From: Streptomyces sp. NBC_00536
Lineage (GTDB): Bacteria > Actinomycetota > Actinomycetes > Streptomycetales > Streptomycetaceae
Reading direction: 5' to 3'
Assembly (NCBI RefSeq): GCF_036346295.1
Contig: NZ_CP107819.1
Span: 3,410,001 to 3,474,000 of the forward strand
Length of the DNA: 64,000 nt
This document shows, one piece after another, positions 37,222 to 46,970 of the stretch. The notes under the pieces were generated by a model. It was not told where the DNA came from and made no database searches. It saw nothing but the letters and a program-made list of their open reading frames with translations. A program made the translations under genes and the position numbers. Every line of letters begins with the position of its first letter. Position 1 is the stretch's first letter.

Positions 37222-37833
37222 CTATTTCTGCGGCGGAGCGTGCCCGTGCCGTTCCCGTTGCCAGCGGCTCAGCAGCCCTTCGCGCACTTCCTCCGCCGTC
37301 AGCGCGTACACGAGGTGGTCCCGCCACGCGCCGTCGATGTGCAGATAGCGCGGCCGCATGCCCTCCTCGCGGAAGCCCAGCTTCTCCACGACGCGCCGGC
37401 TCGGCCCGTTCTCCGGCCGGATGCACACCTCGATGCGGTGCAGACCGACCTGGCGGAAGCAGTGGTCCACCGCCAGCGCGACCGCCGTCGGCATCACGCC
37501 CCGCCCGGCCACGTCGCGGTCCACCCAGTAGCCGACGTGGCCCGCGCACATGGAGCCCCAGGTGATCCCGGCGACCGTCAGCTGTCCGACGAGCCGGCCC
37601 TGGTACTCGATGACGAAGGGCAGCATCCGGCCCGCGTTCGCCTCGGCCCGCAGGTGGCGGACCATCTGGCGGTACGTCGGCCGCTGCACGACCGGGCCCC
37701 AGGGCGCGGCGGGCGGAATGGTCGCCTCCCACGGCCGCAGCCAGTCGCGGTTGCGCCGGTTCACCTCGCGCCAGGCACGCTGGTCACGGACTTTTATCGG
37801 CCGGAGCGTGACATCGCCGTCCGCCAGCACCAC
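37222..37833 (-). CDS. RimJ/RimL-type GNAT acetyltransferase
   Basis: 203-residue acetyltransferase with VTLRPIKVRDQRAWREVNRR at the N-terminus, VGYWVDRDVAGRGVMPTAVA (acetyl-CoA loop) and RIEVCIRPENGPSRRVVEKL, typical of ribosomal-protein N-acetyltransferases. Start placed at GTG 37833, but the reading frame stays open upstream and a conserved-looking Pro-Thr-Trp-Pro precedes it, so the true start could be a few codons earlier at a non-standard codon. It lies 17 bp after mog, in the galU-glp-moaC-mog-rimJ-like run. Confidence 0.88.
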   Translation of the reverse strand: MVLADGDVTLRPIKVRDQRAWREVNRRNRDWLRPWEATIPPAAPWGPVVQRPTYRQMVRHLRAEANAGRMLPFVIEYQGRLVGQLTVAGITWGSMCAGHVGYWVDRDVAGRGVMPTAVALAVDHCFRQVGLHRIEVCIRPENGPSRRVVEKLGFREEGMRPRYLHIDGAWRDHLVYALTAEEVREGLLSRWQRERHGHAPPQK

Positions 37834-37850
37834 CGGCCAGGTGGGTCCGT

Positions 37851-38438
37851 TCAGCTCGGGCTCCCGGGTCTGGGATGGTCGCCGCCCCGGATCTGGTCGA
37901 CGGCGTGGAGCAGGATGCGGTCCAGGACGGCCAGGCCGTCCCGTACGCCGCCGGTCGAACCCGGCAGGTTGACGATCAGGGTGTGCCCGGCGACGCCCGC
38001 CAGTCCCCGGGACAGGGCCGCGGTCGGCACCTTCGCGAGGCCTTCGGCGCGGATCGCCTGCGGGATGCCGGGGATCTCGTAGTCCAGGACCCGCGCGGTG
38101 GCGTCCGGGGTCCGGTCGGTGGGCGAGATCCCGGTCCCGCCGGTGGTGAGGATGACGTCGTACCCGGCGGCCACGCCTTCGCGCAGGGCCTGTTCGACGG
38201 GGTCGCCGTCGGGGACCACGCGCGGGCCGTCCACCGTGAAGCCGAGACCGGCGAGGGCGTCCGCGAGCAGCGGGCCGCCCTTGTCGGCGTACACGCCCCG
38301 CGAGGCGCGGTTGGAGGCCGTCACGACGAGGCCGCGCAGCGGCGCGGAGGTCCCGGCGGCGGGCTCGGTGGCGGCCGGGGCATGTCCCTCCGGCGTGTGG
38401 CTGTGGCTGTGGACCTCGCCGCCGCGGGGGGCGTTCAC
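37851..38438 (-). CDS. mog: Molybdopterin adenylyltransferase (MogA/MoaB family)
   Basis: 195-residue protein. The His-rich head ([11 protein letters not shown]) precedes a MoCF domain with [37 protein letters not shown] and [18 protein letters not shown]. It adenylylates molybdopterin before metal insertion. GTG at 38438 overlaps the moaC stop (GTGA). The extra His-rich N-terminus is unusual and could bind metal (inference). Confidence 0.93.
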   Translation of the reverse strand: MNAPRGGEVHSHSHTPEGHAPAATEPAAGTSAPLRGLVVTASNRASRGVYADKGGPLLADALAGLGFTVDGPRVVPDGDPVEQALREGVAAGYDVILTTGGTGISPTDRTPDATARVLDYEIPGIPQAIRAEGLAKVPTAALSRGLAGVAGHTLIVNLPGSTGGVRDGLAVLDRILLHAVDQIRGGDHPRPGSPS

Positions 38439-38914
38439 GCGCGGTTCCAGTCGCCGGACTTGCCGCCGGTCTTCTCCTCCACCCGGACGTCGGTGATGAC
38501 CGCGCCCTTGTCGACGGCCTTGACCATGTCGATCACGGTGAGCCCGGCGACCGCGACGGCGGTCAGCGCCTCCATCTCGACGCCCGTGCGGTCGGTGGTC
38601 TTGACGGTGGCCAGGATCTCCACGGCGTCGTCCGTCACCGACAGGTCGACCTTGACGCCCGAGACGGCGAGCGGGTGGCACAGCGGGATCAGGTCCGGGG
38701 TCCGCTTCGCGCCCATGATCCCGGCGATCCGCGCGGTGGCGAGGGCGTCGCCCTTCGGCACGCCCTCGCCCCGCAGCAGTTCGATCACCCGGGGCGAGAC
38801 GAGCACCCGGCCGCTGGCGCGCGCCGTCCGCGTCGTGACGTCCTTCTCGGACACGTCGACCATCCGGGCCGCGCCGGCCTCGTCGATGTGCGTCAGCCTG
38901 CTCTGCGTGCTCAT
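38435..38914 (-). CDS. moaC: Cyclic pyranopterin monophosphate synthase
   Basis: 159-residue MoaC, which converts the MoaA product to cPMP in molybdenum cofactor synthesis. Motifs: [39 protein letters not shown], and [20 protein letters not shown] with the catalytic Asp. ATG at 38914 gives the usual length; an upstream in-frame start is rejected. Coupled to mog by a GTGA overlap. Confidence 0.96.
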   Translation of the reverse strand: MSTQSRLTHIDEAGAARMVDVSEKDVTTRTARASGRVLVSPRVIELLRGEGVPKGDALATARIAGIMGAKRTPDLIPLCHPLAVSGVKVDLSVTDDAVEILATVKTTDRTGVEMEALTAVAVAGLTVIDMVKAVDKGAVITDVRVEEKTGGKSGDWNRA

Positions 38915-38987
38915 AAGTGCGTGCCGCTCCCGTCCGGGCCCCGCAAGGGCCTGTGTGGTGCAACACGCTACCCGCACCGGGCGGGGT

Positions 38988-40343
38988 TCAGCCGAGCAGG
39001 ACCACTTCGAGCTCGGTGCCGGGCTCCACCGAGGTGACCTCCTCGGGCACCACCATCAGGGAGTCCGCGTGCGCGAGGGCCGCGATCAGGTGGGAGCCGG
39101 ATCCGCCGACCGGGCTCACCGTCCCGCTCTCGGCGTCGTACTTGCCGCGCAGGAACTGGCGGCGCCCGGCCGGCGAGCGCAGCGCCTTGTCGGCCTCCAG
39201 GACCGCCCGGAGAACCGGGCGGTTCAGGTCCGCACCGGGCAGGCCCATCAGGGCGCGGATCGCCGGGCGGACGAAGAGTTCGAAGGAGACGTACGAGGAC
39301 ACGGGGTTGCCGGGCAGCGCGAGCAGCGGGGTCCGGTCGGGGCCGACCGTGCCGAAGCCCTGCGGCTTGCCGGGCTGCATGGCCAGCTTGCGGAAGTCGA
39401 CCCCGGCGGCGTCGACGTCGTCACCGTCGCCCTCGCCGTCGCCGGTGGACACGCTGGTCAGGGCTTCCTTCACCACGTCGTAGGCGCCGACGCTGACGCC
39501 GCCCGTGGTGACGATCAGGTCGGCCCGGATGAGCTGGTCCTCGATCGTCGAGCGCAGGGTGTCGGCGTCGTCGGCGACCGCGCCGACCCGGTAGGCGATG
39601 GCTCCGGCGTCGCGGGCCGCGGCGGCCAGCGCGAAGCTGTTGGAGTCGTAGATCCGGCCCTCGGTCAGCGGTTCGCCGGGCTGGACCAGCTCGCTGCCGG
39701 TGGACATGACGACGACCCGGGCGCGGGGGCGCACCCGGACGGTGCCGCGCCCGATGGCGGCGAGCAGGGCGATCTGCGGCGGGCCGAGGACGGTCCCGGC
39801 GCGCAGCGCGAGGTCGCCCGCCTGTACGTCGCTGCCGCGCGCGCGGACGTGGGCGCGCGCCTCGGCGGCCCGGTGCACCCGGACCTCGCCGCGCGCGCCC
39901 TCGGGGGCCTCGCTGGCCGGGGTCATCCCCGAGGCCGCGCCGCCGCCCGTACCGCCGTCGGTCCATTCGACCGGTACGACGGCCTCCGCGCCCGGGGGCA
40001 GCGGGGCGCCGGTCATGATCCGGGCGGCCTCGCCGGGGCCGACGGTGGGCAGCGATCCGCTGCCCGCCGCGACGTCCCCGATGACCGTCAGCACCGCGGG
40101 GAACTCCTCGCCCGCACCCTGGACATCGGCGACCCGGACGGCGTAGCCGTCCATGGAGCTGTTGTCGAAGGGCGGGAGGGCGACGGGCACGGTGACGTCC
40201 TCGACCAGGACACAGCCCTGGGCGTCCAGCAGCTGGAGCTCGATCGGCTCCAGCGGGCGGATGGCGGCGAGGACGTCAGCGAGGTGCTCGTCGACCGACC
40301 ACAGACGCTGCTGGCCGGTGTCGTGCGGTGCTGAACTGGTCAA
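38988..40343 (-). CDS. glp: Gephyrin-like molybdopterin molybdotransferase
   Basis: 451-residue MoeA/Glp. N-terminal [15 protein letters not shown], then [52 protein letters not shown] and [20 protein letters not shown]; domain IV is at the C-terminus. A ~25-residue Gly/Ala insertion sits in domain II. It inserts molybdate into adenylylated molybdopterin; the corynebacterial orthologue Glp also binds FtsZ and the SepX homologue GlpR. TTG start at 40343, 4 bp after the galU stop, with GGAGGAG 10 nt upstream inside galU. Confidence 0.93.
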   Translation of the reverse strand: MTSSAPHDTGQQRLWSVDEHLADVLAAIRPLEPIELQLLDAQGCVLVEDVTVPVALPPFDNSSMDGYAVRVADVQGAGEEFPAVLTVIGDVAAGSGSLPTVGPGEAARIMTGAPLPPGAEAVVPVEWTDGGTGGGAASGMTPASEAPEGARGEVRVHRAAEARAHVRARGSDVQAGDLALRAGTVLGPPQIALLAAIGRGTVRVRPRARVVVMSTGSELVQPGEPLTEGRIYDSNSFALAAAARDAGAIAYRVGAVADDADTLRSTIEDQLIRADLIVTTGGVSVGAYDVVKEALTSVSTGDGEGDGDDVDAAGVDFRKLAMQPGKPQGFGTVGPDRTPLLALPGNPVSSYVSFELFVRPAIRALMGLPGADLNRPVLRAVLEADKALRSPAGRRQFLRGKYDAESGTVSPVGGSGSHLIAALAHADSLMVVPEEVTSVEPGTELEVVLLG

Positions 40344-40347
40344 GGTG

Positions 40348-41250
40348 CTACATCTCCTCCGTGACGTAACTGTGAAGCCAGGTGCGGAACTCCGGGCCCA
40401 GGTCCTCGCGCTCGCACGCGAGGCGGACGATGGCCCGCAGGTAGTCCCCGCGGTCCCCGGTGTCGTAGCGGCGGCCCCGGAAGACCACGCCGTGCACCGG
40501 GCCGCCGATGGACTCGTCGGCGGCCAGCTTCTGCAGGGCGTCGGTGAGCTGGATCTCCCCACCGCGGCCCGGCTCGGTCTCCCGCAGTATGTCGAAGATC
40601 GCGGGGCTGAGGACGTACCGCCCGATGATCGCGTAGTTGCTGGGCGCCTCGTCCGCGTCCGGCTTCTCGACGAGACCGGTGATCTTGACGATGCCGTCGT
40701 CGCCGGTCTCCTCCACGGCGGCGCAGCCGTAGAGGTGGATGGACTTGGGGTCCACCTCCATCAGCGCGATGACGGTGCCGCCGGTGCGCTGCTGCAGGTC
40801 GACCATCTGCTGGAGGAGCGGGTCGCGCGGGTCGATCAGGTCGTCGCCGAGGAGGACCGCGAAGGGTTCGTCGCCCACGTGCGGGGCGGCGCAGAGCACG
40901 GCGTGGCCGAGGCCGCGCGGGTCGCCCTGGCGGACGTAGTGCATGGTGGCCAGGTCGCTGGACTCCTGGACCTTCTTGAGCCGGTCGTCGTCGCCCTTGG
41001 CGATGAGGGCCGACTCCAGCTCGTAGTTACGGTCGAAGTGGTCCTCAAGGGGCCGCTTGTTACGCCCAGTGATCATGAGGACGTCGTCGAGTCCGGCCGC
41101 GACGGCCTCTTCGACCACGTACTGGATGGCCGGCTTGTCCACAACCGGGAGCATTTCCTTCGGGGTGGCCTTCGTCGCCGGGAGGAAGCGAGTGCCGAGG
41201 CCCGCGGCCGGGATGACGGCCTTCTTGATCACGGGGTGCAACTGAGTCAT
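40348..41250 (-). CDS. galU: UTP-glucose-1-phosphate uridylyltransferase
   Basis: 300-residue GalU making UDP-glucose. Signature PAAGLGTRFLPATKATPKE, VVDKPAIQYVVEEAVAAG, LGDDLIDPRDPLL and GLVEKPDADEAPSN. ATG at 41250 gives the usual family length; an in-frame ATG 23 codons upstream adds an unconserved tail and is rejected. TATCGT ends 7 nt before the ATG, suggesting a leaderless mRNA. Divergent from 5-FCL; leads the galU-glp pair. Confidence 0.95.
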   Translation of the reverse strand: MTQLHPVIKKAVIPAAGLGTRFLPATKATPKEMLPVVDKPAIQYVVEEAVAAGLDDVLMITGRNKRPLEDHFDRNYELESALIAKGDDDRLKKVQESSDLATMHYVRQGDPRGLGHAVLCAAPHVGDEPFAVLLGDDLIDPRDPLLQQMVDLQQRTGGTVIALMEVDPKSIHLYGCAAVEETGDDGIVKITGLVEKPDADEAPSNYAIIGRYVLSPAIFDILRETEPGRGGEIQLTDALQKLAADESIGGPVHGVVFRGRRYDTGDRGDYLRAIVRLACEREDLGPEFRTWLHSYVTEEM

Positions 41251-41257
41251 GGGCAGA

Positions 41258-41263
41258 ACGATA
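41258..41263 (-). promoter_or_regulatory. -10 box for leaderless galU
   Basis: Minus strand TATCGT-N7-ATG; no Shine-Dalgarno. Confidence 0.5.
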
Positions 41264-41345
41264 GTCGGTGGCTCTGACCGCCCTGCGAGCGCCCGGGTGA
41301 ATTCTTCCGTCTTTGTCATGAAATAGAAGGGTCTTCGAGTCAGCT

Positions 41346-41951
41346 GTGGTACAGAACCGTTCCAATAAAGCGGAGTTGCGCCGCTCACTTCTCGCCAGTC
41401 GCCGGGCCCTGCCCGAGCCGGTCCTGCGTACGTCGGCCCGCGCGCTCGCCCGCCAGGCCCTCGGCCTGCCCGAGCTGGCCGACGCGGACACCGTCGCCGC
41501 CTACGTCTCCATCGGCGCCGAACCCGGCACCCGGGACCTGCTCGACGTCCTGCGCGAGCGCGGCGTCCGCGTCCTGCTGCCCGTCCTGCTCCCCGACAAC
41601 GACCTCGACTGGGCCCGCTACGAGGGCCCCGGCGGCCTGGCCGAGGCGGCGCACGCCGGGAAGATGACCCTGCTGGAGCCGGCCGGTCCGCGGCTGGGTC
41701 CCGACGCGGTCACCGGCGCGGGCGCGGTGCTGCTGCCCGGGCTCGCGGTGGACGGGCGCGGGATGCGGCTCGGGCGGGGCGGGGGCTCGTACGACCGGGT
41801 CCTCGCCCGGCTGGAGCGGGCGGACGCCCATCCGGCGCTGGTGGTGCTCCTCTACGACGAAGAGGTGGTCGCGCGGGTCCCGGAGGAACCGCACGACCAC
41901 CCCGTGCACGCCGTGGTCACCCCGTCGGGGGTGCGCCGCTTCAGGCCCTGA
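41346..41951 (+). CDS. 5-formyltetrahydrofolate cyclo-ligase
   Basis: 201-residue MTHFS. ATP/substrate motifs: NKAELRRSLLASRRAL near the N-terminus, VLLPGLAVDGRGMRLGRGGG then SYDRVLARL, and the C-terminal VHAVVTPSGVRRF. It converts 5-formyl-THF to 5,10-methenyl-THF. GTG start at 41346 with weak ribosome site; the family start should be close to this because NRSNKAELRR is the usual first helix. A GAGCCCT triplet repeat follows the stop (about 41946-41966). Divergent from galU, convergent with the acylase. Confidence 0.93.
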   Translation: MVQNRSNKAELRRSLLASRRALPEPVLRTSARALARQALGLPELADADTVAAYVSIGAEPGTRDLLDVLRERGVRVLLPVLLPDNDLDWARYEGPGGLAEAAHAGKMTLLEPAGPRLGPDAVTGAGAVLLPGLAVDGRGMRLGRGGGSYDRVLARLERADAHPALVVLLYDEEVVARVPEEPHDHPVHAVVTPSGVRRFRP

Positions 41952-41975
41952 GCCCTGAGCCCTGAGCCCGGAACG

Positions 41976-44825
41976 CTAGGGCTTCAGCGTCAGCGTCTCG
42001 GTCGTCGCCTTGGCGACCGCGTCCTTGCCGAACGGCCAGTCCAGCAGCTCGCCCTTGGCCCACATGTCCGTCTGGTCGGTGTAGTGGTCGTGGTAGGCGT
42101 GGCCCGACGCGCCGGTCAGGTTGATCCACCGGGACTTGTCGAGGTCGTTGAGGTTCACGACCATGCGCATCGAGGGGACCCAGGTGACGTCGTAGCCGCT
42201 GGAGGCGTTCCAGCCGGTGGCGTTGACCGTGGCCTCGCCGCCGCCCAGGTTCCAGGGACCCCGGTTGAGCAGCCACTTCATGAAGCCGGGGCCCTCGGTG
42301 CCGATCGTCTGGTTCTTCAGGGTCAGCTGGTGCAGCCGGCCCCAGCTCCAGCTGGACTGGTCCTTGCCGAGCTTGGCGGTCAGCTCCCAGCGGGCGTCCT
42401 TCATGGCCCGCGCGAACAGCTCGTCGCGGGTGGTGGTCGCCTTGTCCGAGTACAGGGCGGGCGACTGCCACCAGGCCGACTTCTCGTCCTTGACCAGCTT
42501 GCGGACCACCTCGAACCAGCGGTCACCGCCGTCGGGCTGCGCCGAGTCCGAGCCGCGCTGGCCGCATTCGCGGACCACCTGCGCCAGGTCGTCGGCCGGG
42601 CCGGTGCCGTTGCCCTTGACGTTCATGCAGCTGTCCTTGACCCGCAGCTCCTTCGGCATCTTGTCGCCGAAGGACAGCTTCAGGATGTTGCGCCAGACCG
42701 CGTTGAAGTAGGCGGCCGCCGCCGAGTCGGGCTCCTGCGTGTAGTTCCAGCCCTCCAGCAGCTTCTGGGCGGAGCGCACGTCCGGGTCCGAGACGCGGAT
42801 CTTGGTCAGCATGGGCGCCAGCAGCGCGGCGATCTCGCTGCTGTTGTCCATCTGCATGGTGCGCATGTCATCGGTGGAGATCTTGCCGCTGTCCTTGATC
42901 TTCGCCTCGATGAGGTCGTTGATCCGCTGGCTGCGGGCGCCGTAGCCCCAGTCGGTGGTCAGCGTGTACGGGTACTTGCCCGCGCCGGTCTCCACGACCG
43001 CCTGGTTCGCGGTGACGACGTAGCCGCGCTGCGGGTTGTACTCGGAGGGCAGCTCGGCCTGCGGGATGAAGCCCTTCCAGCCGTACTTCGAGTCCCAGCC
43101 GGGGGCGGGCATCCGGCCGTCGCCGGTGGTGCGCAGCGGGATCCTGCCCGGGGCCTGGTAGCCGATGTTGCCGGTGGCGCCCTTGTTGTCGGCGTAGATC
43201 AGGTTCTGCGAGGGGACCTCGAAGTCGGCGGCGGCGGCCCGGAAGCTCGTCCAGTCCTTCGCCCGGTTGATCTTGAACACGGCGTCCATCGACTTGCCCG
43301 GGTCCAGGGCGGTCCAGCGCAGGGCGACGGCGTAGCCCTCGCCGCGGTCGGGGGCCGTGCCGCCGACGGGGGCGCGGGCGCCGACCGTGCCCAGCTCGTC
43401 GCTGCGGTCGGAGACCAGCGGACCGTTGTTCGTGGTCCGCACGGTGATCTTCTTCGAGGCGCCGCCCGCGACCTTGATGACCTCTTCACGGGTGGTGAAG
43501 GGGAGCACCTTGCCGTCGTAGACGTAGCCCTCGGGCTTGACCTGCTCCAGGTAGAGGTCGGTCACGTCGGCGCCGAGGTTGGTCATGCCCCAGGCGATGT
43601 CGGCGTTGTGGCCGATGACCACACCCGGCATGCCGGAGAAGGAGAACCCGGCCACGTCGTACTGGCAGGACGCCGAGGCGGTCCGGCAGTGCAGGCCCAT
43701 CTGGTACCAGACCGAGGGCAGCTGCGGGGCCAGGTGCGGGTCGTTCGCGAGCAGCGGCTTTCCGGTGGTCGTGTACTTGCCCGCGACGACCCAGGAGTTC
43801 GATCCGATGCCGCTGCCGTTGGGGCCGAGCAGGGCGGGGATCTGGTCCAGGGTCGAGGCCAGCGAGGTGAGCTGGGTGCGCAGGCCCGCGCTGGCGCCCT
43901 GGACGGTGGTGTTGTCCACGGCGCTGGTGTTGTTGGCGGAGGCACCGGTTCCGGAGGGGGTGTTCGAGCCGGAGGTCCCGTTGGTGCCCGTGGTGCCCGT
44001 ACCCGAGGTGCCGGTGCCGCTCGCCGAGTCGGTGCCCTTGCCGGACGTGGAGCCGGGGGCGCCCTGGGCGACGTACTTGCCGCCCTCGACCTTGCCTCCC
44101 TCGATGACCGGCTTGTTCCGGTCGAAGGGGTACGGCGGGTACAGCTCGTCGATCTGCGCCTGCGTGAGCTTGCCGGTCATCAGCGAGCGGTCGATCTCTT
44201 CCTGCATGTTGCCGCGCAGGTCCCAGGCCATCGCCTTGAGCCAGGCCACGGAGTCGACCGGGGTCCACTGCTCGGGCTTGTAGTCGTCGCTGAGCTTGAG
44301 GGCCGCGTGCTCGACGGACAGGTCCTTGCCGGACTTGCCCTTGAGGTACTCGTTGACCCCGTCGGCGTAGGCCTGGAGGTACTTCTTCGTCTCGGGTGAG
44401 AGCTTGGTGTCGTACTCGGTCTGCGCGACCTGGCGCCAGCCCAGCGTGCGCAGGAAGGCGTCGGTCTCGACCTGGCCGGCCCCGAACATCTCGGAGAGGC
44501 GGCCGGAGGTCATGTGACGGCGTACGTCCATCTCCCAGAACCGGTCCTGCGCGTGCACGAAGCCCTGCGCCCGGAAGAGGTCCTGGTCGGTGTCGGCGTA
44601 GAGCTGTGGGATGCCCTTGGCATCGCGCTTCACCTCTACGGGGGCGGTGAGTCCGGCGAGCTTGAGGGTGCCGGTCGTCTGCGGATAGGAAGCGCGCAGG
44701 GTGTCCGCGCTCCAGTACGCCCCGTAGCCAAGGCCCGCGACGAGCGCCAGCACCAGCATGAGCACGATCAGACGGGCGCGTCGTCCCTTCTTCTTGACGG
44801 AAGGGGCGGATTCGTTGGCGGGCAT
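41976..44825 (-). CDS. Penicillin acylase family (S45) Ntn-hydrolase
   Basis: 949-residue exported amidase precursor. One N-terminal membrane helix (LIVLMLVLALVAGLGYGAYW) may act as signal anchor. The alpha-chain region is about 40-258. A Ser/Thr/Gly/Asn-rich spacer follows (about 259-316). Autoproteolysis is expected at Gly341/Ser342, where the beta chain starts SNSWVVAGKYTTTGKPLLAN with the nucleophile Ser. The conserved Asn region is near SGMPGVVIGHNADIAWGMTN. Homologues hydrolyse acylated homoserine lactones, penicillins or lipopeptides; substrate unknown. ATG at 44825 has AAGGA upstream. Confidence 0.92.
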   Translation of the reverse strand: MPANESAPSVKKKGRRARLIVLMLVLALVAGLGYGAYWSADTLRASYPQTTGTLKLAGLTAPVEVKRDAKGIPQLYADTDQDLFRAQGFVHAQDRFWEMDVRRHMTSGRLSEMFGAGQVETDAFLRTLGWRQVAQTEYDTKLSPETKKYLQAYADGVNEYLKGKSGKDLSVEHAALKLSDDYKPEQWTPVDSVAWLKAMAWDLRGNMQEEIDRSLMTGKLTQAQIDELYPPYPFDRNKPVIEGGKVEGGKYVAQGAPGSTSGKGTDSASGTGTSGTGTTGTNGTSGSNTPSGTGASANNTSAVDNTTVQGASAGLRTQLTSLASTLDQIPALLGPNGSGIGSNSWVVAGKYTTTGKPLLANDPHLAPQLPSVWYQMGLHCRTASASCQYDVAGFSFSGMPGVVIGHNADIAWGMTNLGADVTDLYLEQVKPEGYVYDGKVLPFTTREEVIKVAGGASKKITVRTTNNGPLVSDRSDELGTVGARAPVGGTAPDRGEGYAVALRWTALDPGKSMDAVFKINRAKDWTSFRAAAADFEVPSQNLIYADNKGATGNIGYQAPGRIPLRTTGDGRMPAPGWDSKYGWKGFIPQAELPSEYNPQRGYVVTANQAVVETGAGKYPYTLTTDWGYGARSQRINDLIEAKIKDSGKISTDDMRTMQMDNSSEIAALLAPMLTKIRVSDPDVRSAQKLLEGWNYTQEPDSAAAAYFNAVWRNILKLSFGDKMPKELRVKDSCMNVKGNGTGPADDLAQVVRECGQRGSDSAQPDGGDRWFEVVRKLVKDEKSAWWQSPALYSDKATTTRDELFARAMKDARWELTAKLGKDQSSWSWGRLHQLTLKNQTIGTEGPGFMKWLLNRGPWNLGGGEATVNATGWNASSGYDVTWVPSMRMVVNLNDLDKSRWINLTGASGHAYHDHYTDQTDMWAKGELLDWPFGKDAVAKATTETLTLKP

Positions 44826-44976
44826 CGCTGTCCTTCGCGGGGCAGGGTGGTCCTGGAGTGCTGGAGCAACCATAGGCGCAGGGCGCCCGGGAGTGATCCG
44901 CGAGGGGTCCCGGCAGCTGGCGGCGGGGACGATCACCGACTGCCAGGAGGGCTATCGCCGTTTGGCGGGAGCCGTT

Positions 44977-44987
44977 TCACAATGTGA
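44977..44987. promoter_or_regulatory. Small palindrome upstream of antiporter gene
   Basis: TCACA-A-TGTGA, a perfect 5+5 dyad in the 259-bp gap before the antiporter gene (start 45085). An A/T-rich stretch ATATTAGGTAAGG at about 45011 may hold the promoter. No regulator is assigned. Confidence 0.3.
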
Positions 44988-45084
44988 GGAGACCGTCAAG
45001 GAATCGTCAAATATTAGGTAAGGTAACGAAGTACTTGCCGCCGGAGGAACGATCCGGCAGGCGCTCCGAGGGAAGGATCGCCCG

Positions 45085-46614
45085 CTGAATGTCCACCAGC
45101 TCAATGAGCTTCTGCTGGTCTGCTCGCTCGTGCTGCTCATCGCCGTCGCGGCGGTGCGCATCTCCTCGCGCAGCGGGCTCCCCAGTCTGCTCATTTACCT
45201 CGGCATAGGCATAGCGATAGGCCAGGACGGCATAGGCAACGTCGTCTTCGACAACGCCGAACTGACCCAGGTCATCGGCTACGCGGCCCTCGTGGTGATC
45301 CTCGCCGAGGGTGGTCTGGGCACGAAGTGGAAAGAGATCAAACCGGCCCTGCCCGCCGCGATCGTGCTCTCGCTCGTCGGAGTCGCGGTCAGCGTGGGCG
45401 TCACGGCCGCCGGGGCGCACTATCTGGTGGGGCTGGAGTGGCGCCAGGCGCTGCTGATCGGAGCGGTCGTCTCCTCGACGGACGCCGCCGCCGTCTTCTC
45501 CGTCCTGCGCAAGGTGCCGCTGCCCGCGCGGGTGACCGGCGTACTGGAAGCCGAGTCCGGCTTCAACGACGCTCCCGTGGTGATCCTCGTCGTGGCCTTC
45601 GCCGCGGCCGGTCCGGTGGACGACTGGTACGTCCTGGTCGGGAAAATAGCCCTGGAACTCGCCATCGGCGTCGCGATCGGCCTGACCGTGGGGTTCGTGG
45701 GCGCGTACGGCCTGCGGCACGTGGCACTGCCCGCCTCCGGCCTCTACCCGATCGCGGTCATGGCGATCGCCGTGACCGCCTACGCGGCGGGCGCGATGGC
45801 CCACGGCTCCGGCTTCCTCGCCGTCTACCTGGCGGCGATGGTGCTCGGGAACGCGAAGCTCCCCCACTGGCCCGCCACCCGCGGCTTCGCGGACGGGCTC
45901 GGCTGGATCGCCCAGATCGGCATGTTCGTCCTGCTCGGCCTGCTGGTCACCCCGCACGACCTGGTCCACGACTTCTGGCCCGCCGTGATCATCGGACTGG
46001 TGCTGACCATGGTGGCGCGGCCCCTGGAGGTCTTCCTCAGCCTGCTGCCCTTCCGGGTGCCCTGGCAGGAGCAGGCCCTGATGTCCTGGGCGGGCCTGCG
46101 CGGCGCCGTCCCCATCATCCTGGCGACCATCCCGATGGTGACCGGGATCGAGGGCAGCGACCGGGTCTTCAACATCGTCTTCGTGCTGGTCGTCGTCTAC
46201 ACCCTGGTCCAGGGGCCGACGCTGCCGTGGCTGGCGCGCAAGCTCAAGCTCGGCGACCAGGCACCGGGGGCGGCCGACCTCGGGATCGAATCGGCGCCGC
46301 TGGAGCGGCTGCGCGGCCACCTCCTGTCCTTCGGGATCCCCGAGGGCTCGCGGATGAGCGGGGTCGAGGTCAGCGAGCTGCGGCTGCCGGCCGGGGCCGC
46401 CGTGACGCTGGTGGTGCGGGACGCGAAGAGCTTCGTACCGCTTCCGGCGACCGTGCTGCGGCGCGGGGACGAGCTGCTGGTGGTGACGACCGATCCGGTA
46501 CGGGACGCCACGGAGGCCCGGCTGCGGGCGGTGGCCCGGGGCGGCAAGCTGGCGGGCTGGCTGGGGACGGGCGGGGCGACGGCCGTCACGCACCGGGGAC
46601 CCCGCGAGGGGTAG
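45085..46614 (+). CDS. CPA1-type K+/Na+ : H+ antiporter with RCK-C domain
   Basis: 509-residue antiporter. About twelve helices (first ELLLVCSLVLLIAVAAV) with PSLLIYLGIGIAIGQDGIG, EGGLGTKWKEIKPALPAAIV, SSTDAAAVFSVLR (the conserved TDAAAV ion-binding motif), and ESGFNDAPVV. A TrkA-C/RCK-C domain (about 405-485) starts GIPEGSRMSGVEVSELRLP, so the type is NhaP2/CvrA-like. The first in-frame start is probably the rare CTG at 45085, with AAGGA 7 nt before it; starting at GTG 45130 would remove half of the first helix. The stop is followed by a 356-bp gap. Confidence 0.9.
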   Translation: MNVHQLNELLLVCSLVLLIAVAAVRISSRSGLPSLLIYLGIGIAIGQDGIGNVVFDNAELTQVIGYAALVVILAEGGLGTKWKEIKPALPAAIVLSLVGVAVSVGVTAAGAHYLVGLEWRQALLIGAVVSSTDAAAVFSVLRKVPLPARVTGVLEAESGFNDAPVVILVVAFAAAGPVDDWYVLVGKIALELAIGVAIGLTVGFVGAYGLRHVALPASGLYPIAVMAIAVTAYAAGAMAHGSGFLAVYLAAMVLGNAKLPHWPATRGFADGLGWIAQIGMFVLLGLLVTPHDLVHDFWPAVIIGLVLTMVARPLEVFLSLLPFRVPWQEQALMSWAGLRGAVPIILATIPMVTGIEGSDRVFNIVFVLVVVYTLVQGPTLPWLARKLKLGDQAPGAADLGIESAPLERLRGHLLSFGIPEGSRMSGVEVSELRLPAGAAVTLVVRDAKSFVPLPATVLRRGDELLVVTTDPVRDATEARLRAVARGGKLAGWLGTGGATAVTHRGPREG

Positions 46615-46970
46615 AAATAAGACAGGTTCGATGCCTGGTGGCTCGTTCTGCCCTGTTTTCATGGGTACCGGAAGACGAAGTTCCCGTTAATCGCAGGTGA
46701 AGTCATGCGATGTCGCCACAATCACAGGGCCTGGTGGGCCGAAACCCTGTAGCATGAAGGCACACCATATCGAACCAACTCTGTCTGACGCAGAGCTGGC
46801 GCGACCGCTCGGCGGCCGTGGCACCCTCCCGCAGTGGGCGCCCAGGTATCACTCGGTTCGGCGCAAGAGGACAGCTCTCGGGGCTCCCACATGTACGGGT
46901 GCGACTCGCTCACAAGGCGGTGCACCGTCCGCAGTCGGGGAGTTCTACCAGGCAGCGGAAAGGCAAGGCC
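46615..46970. other. 356-bp gap between antiporter and MFS genes
   Basis: No convincing gene seen; short open frames here have atypical composition and no family resemblance. TAGCAT near 46750 may be a -10 element for the MFS gene. No strong hairpin was seen. Confidence 0.4.

Noticed and set aside
45011..45030. TTAGGTAAGGTAAC resembling half of an iron (DmdR/IdeR) box
   Set aside because: Only the left half matches the 19-bp consensus; the right half does not.
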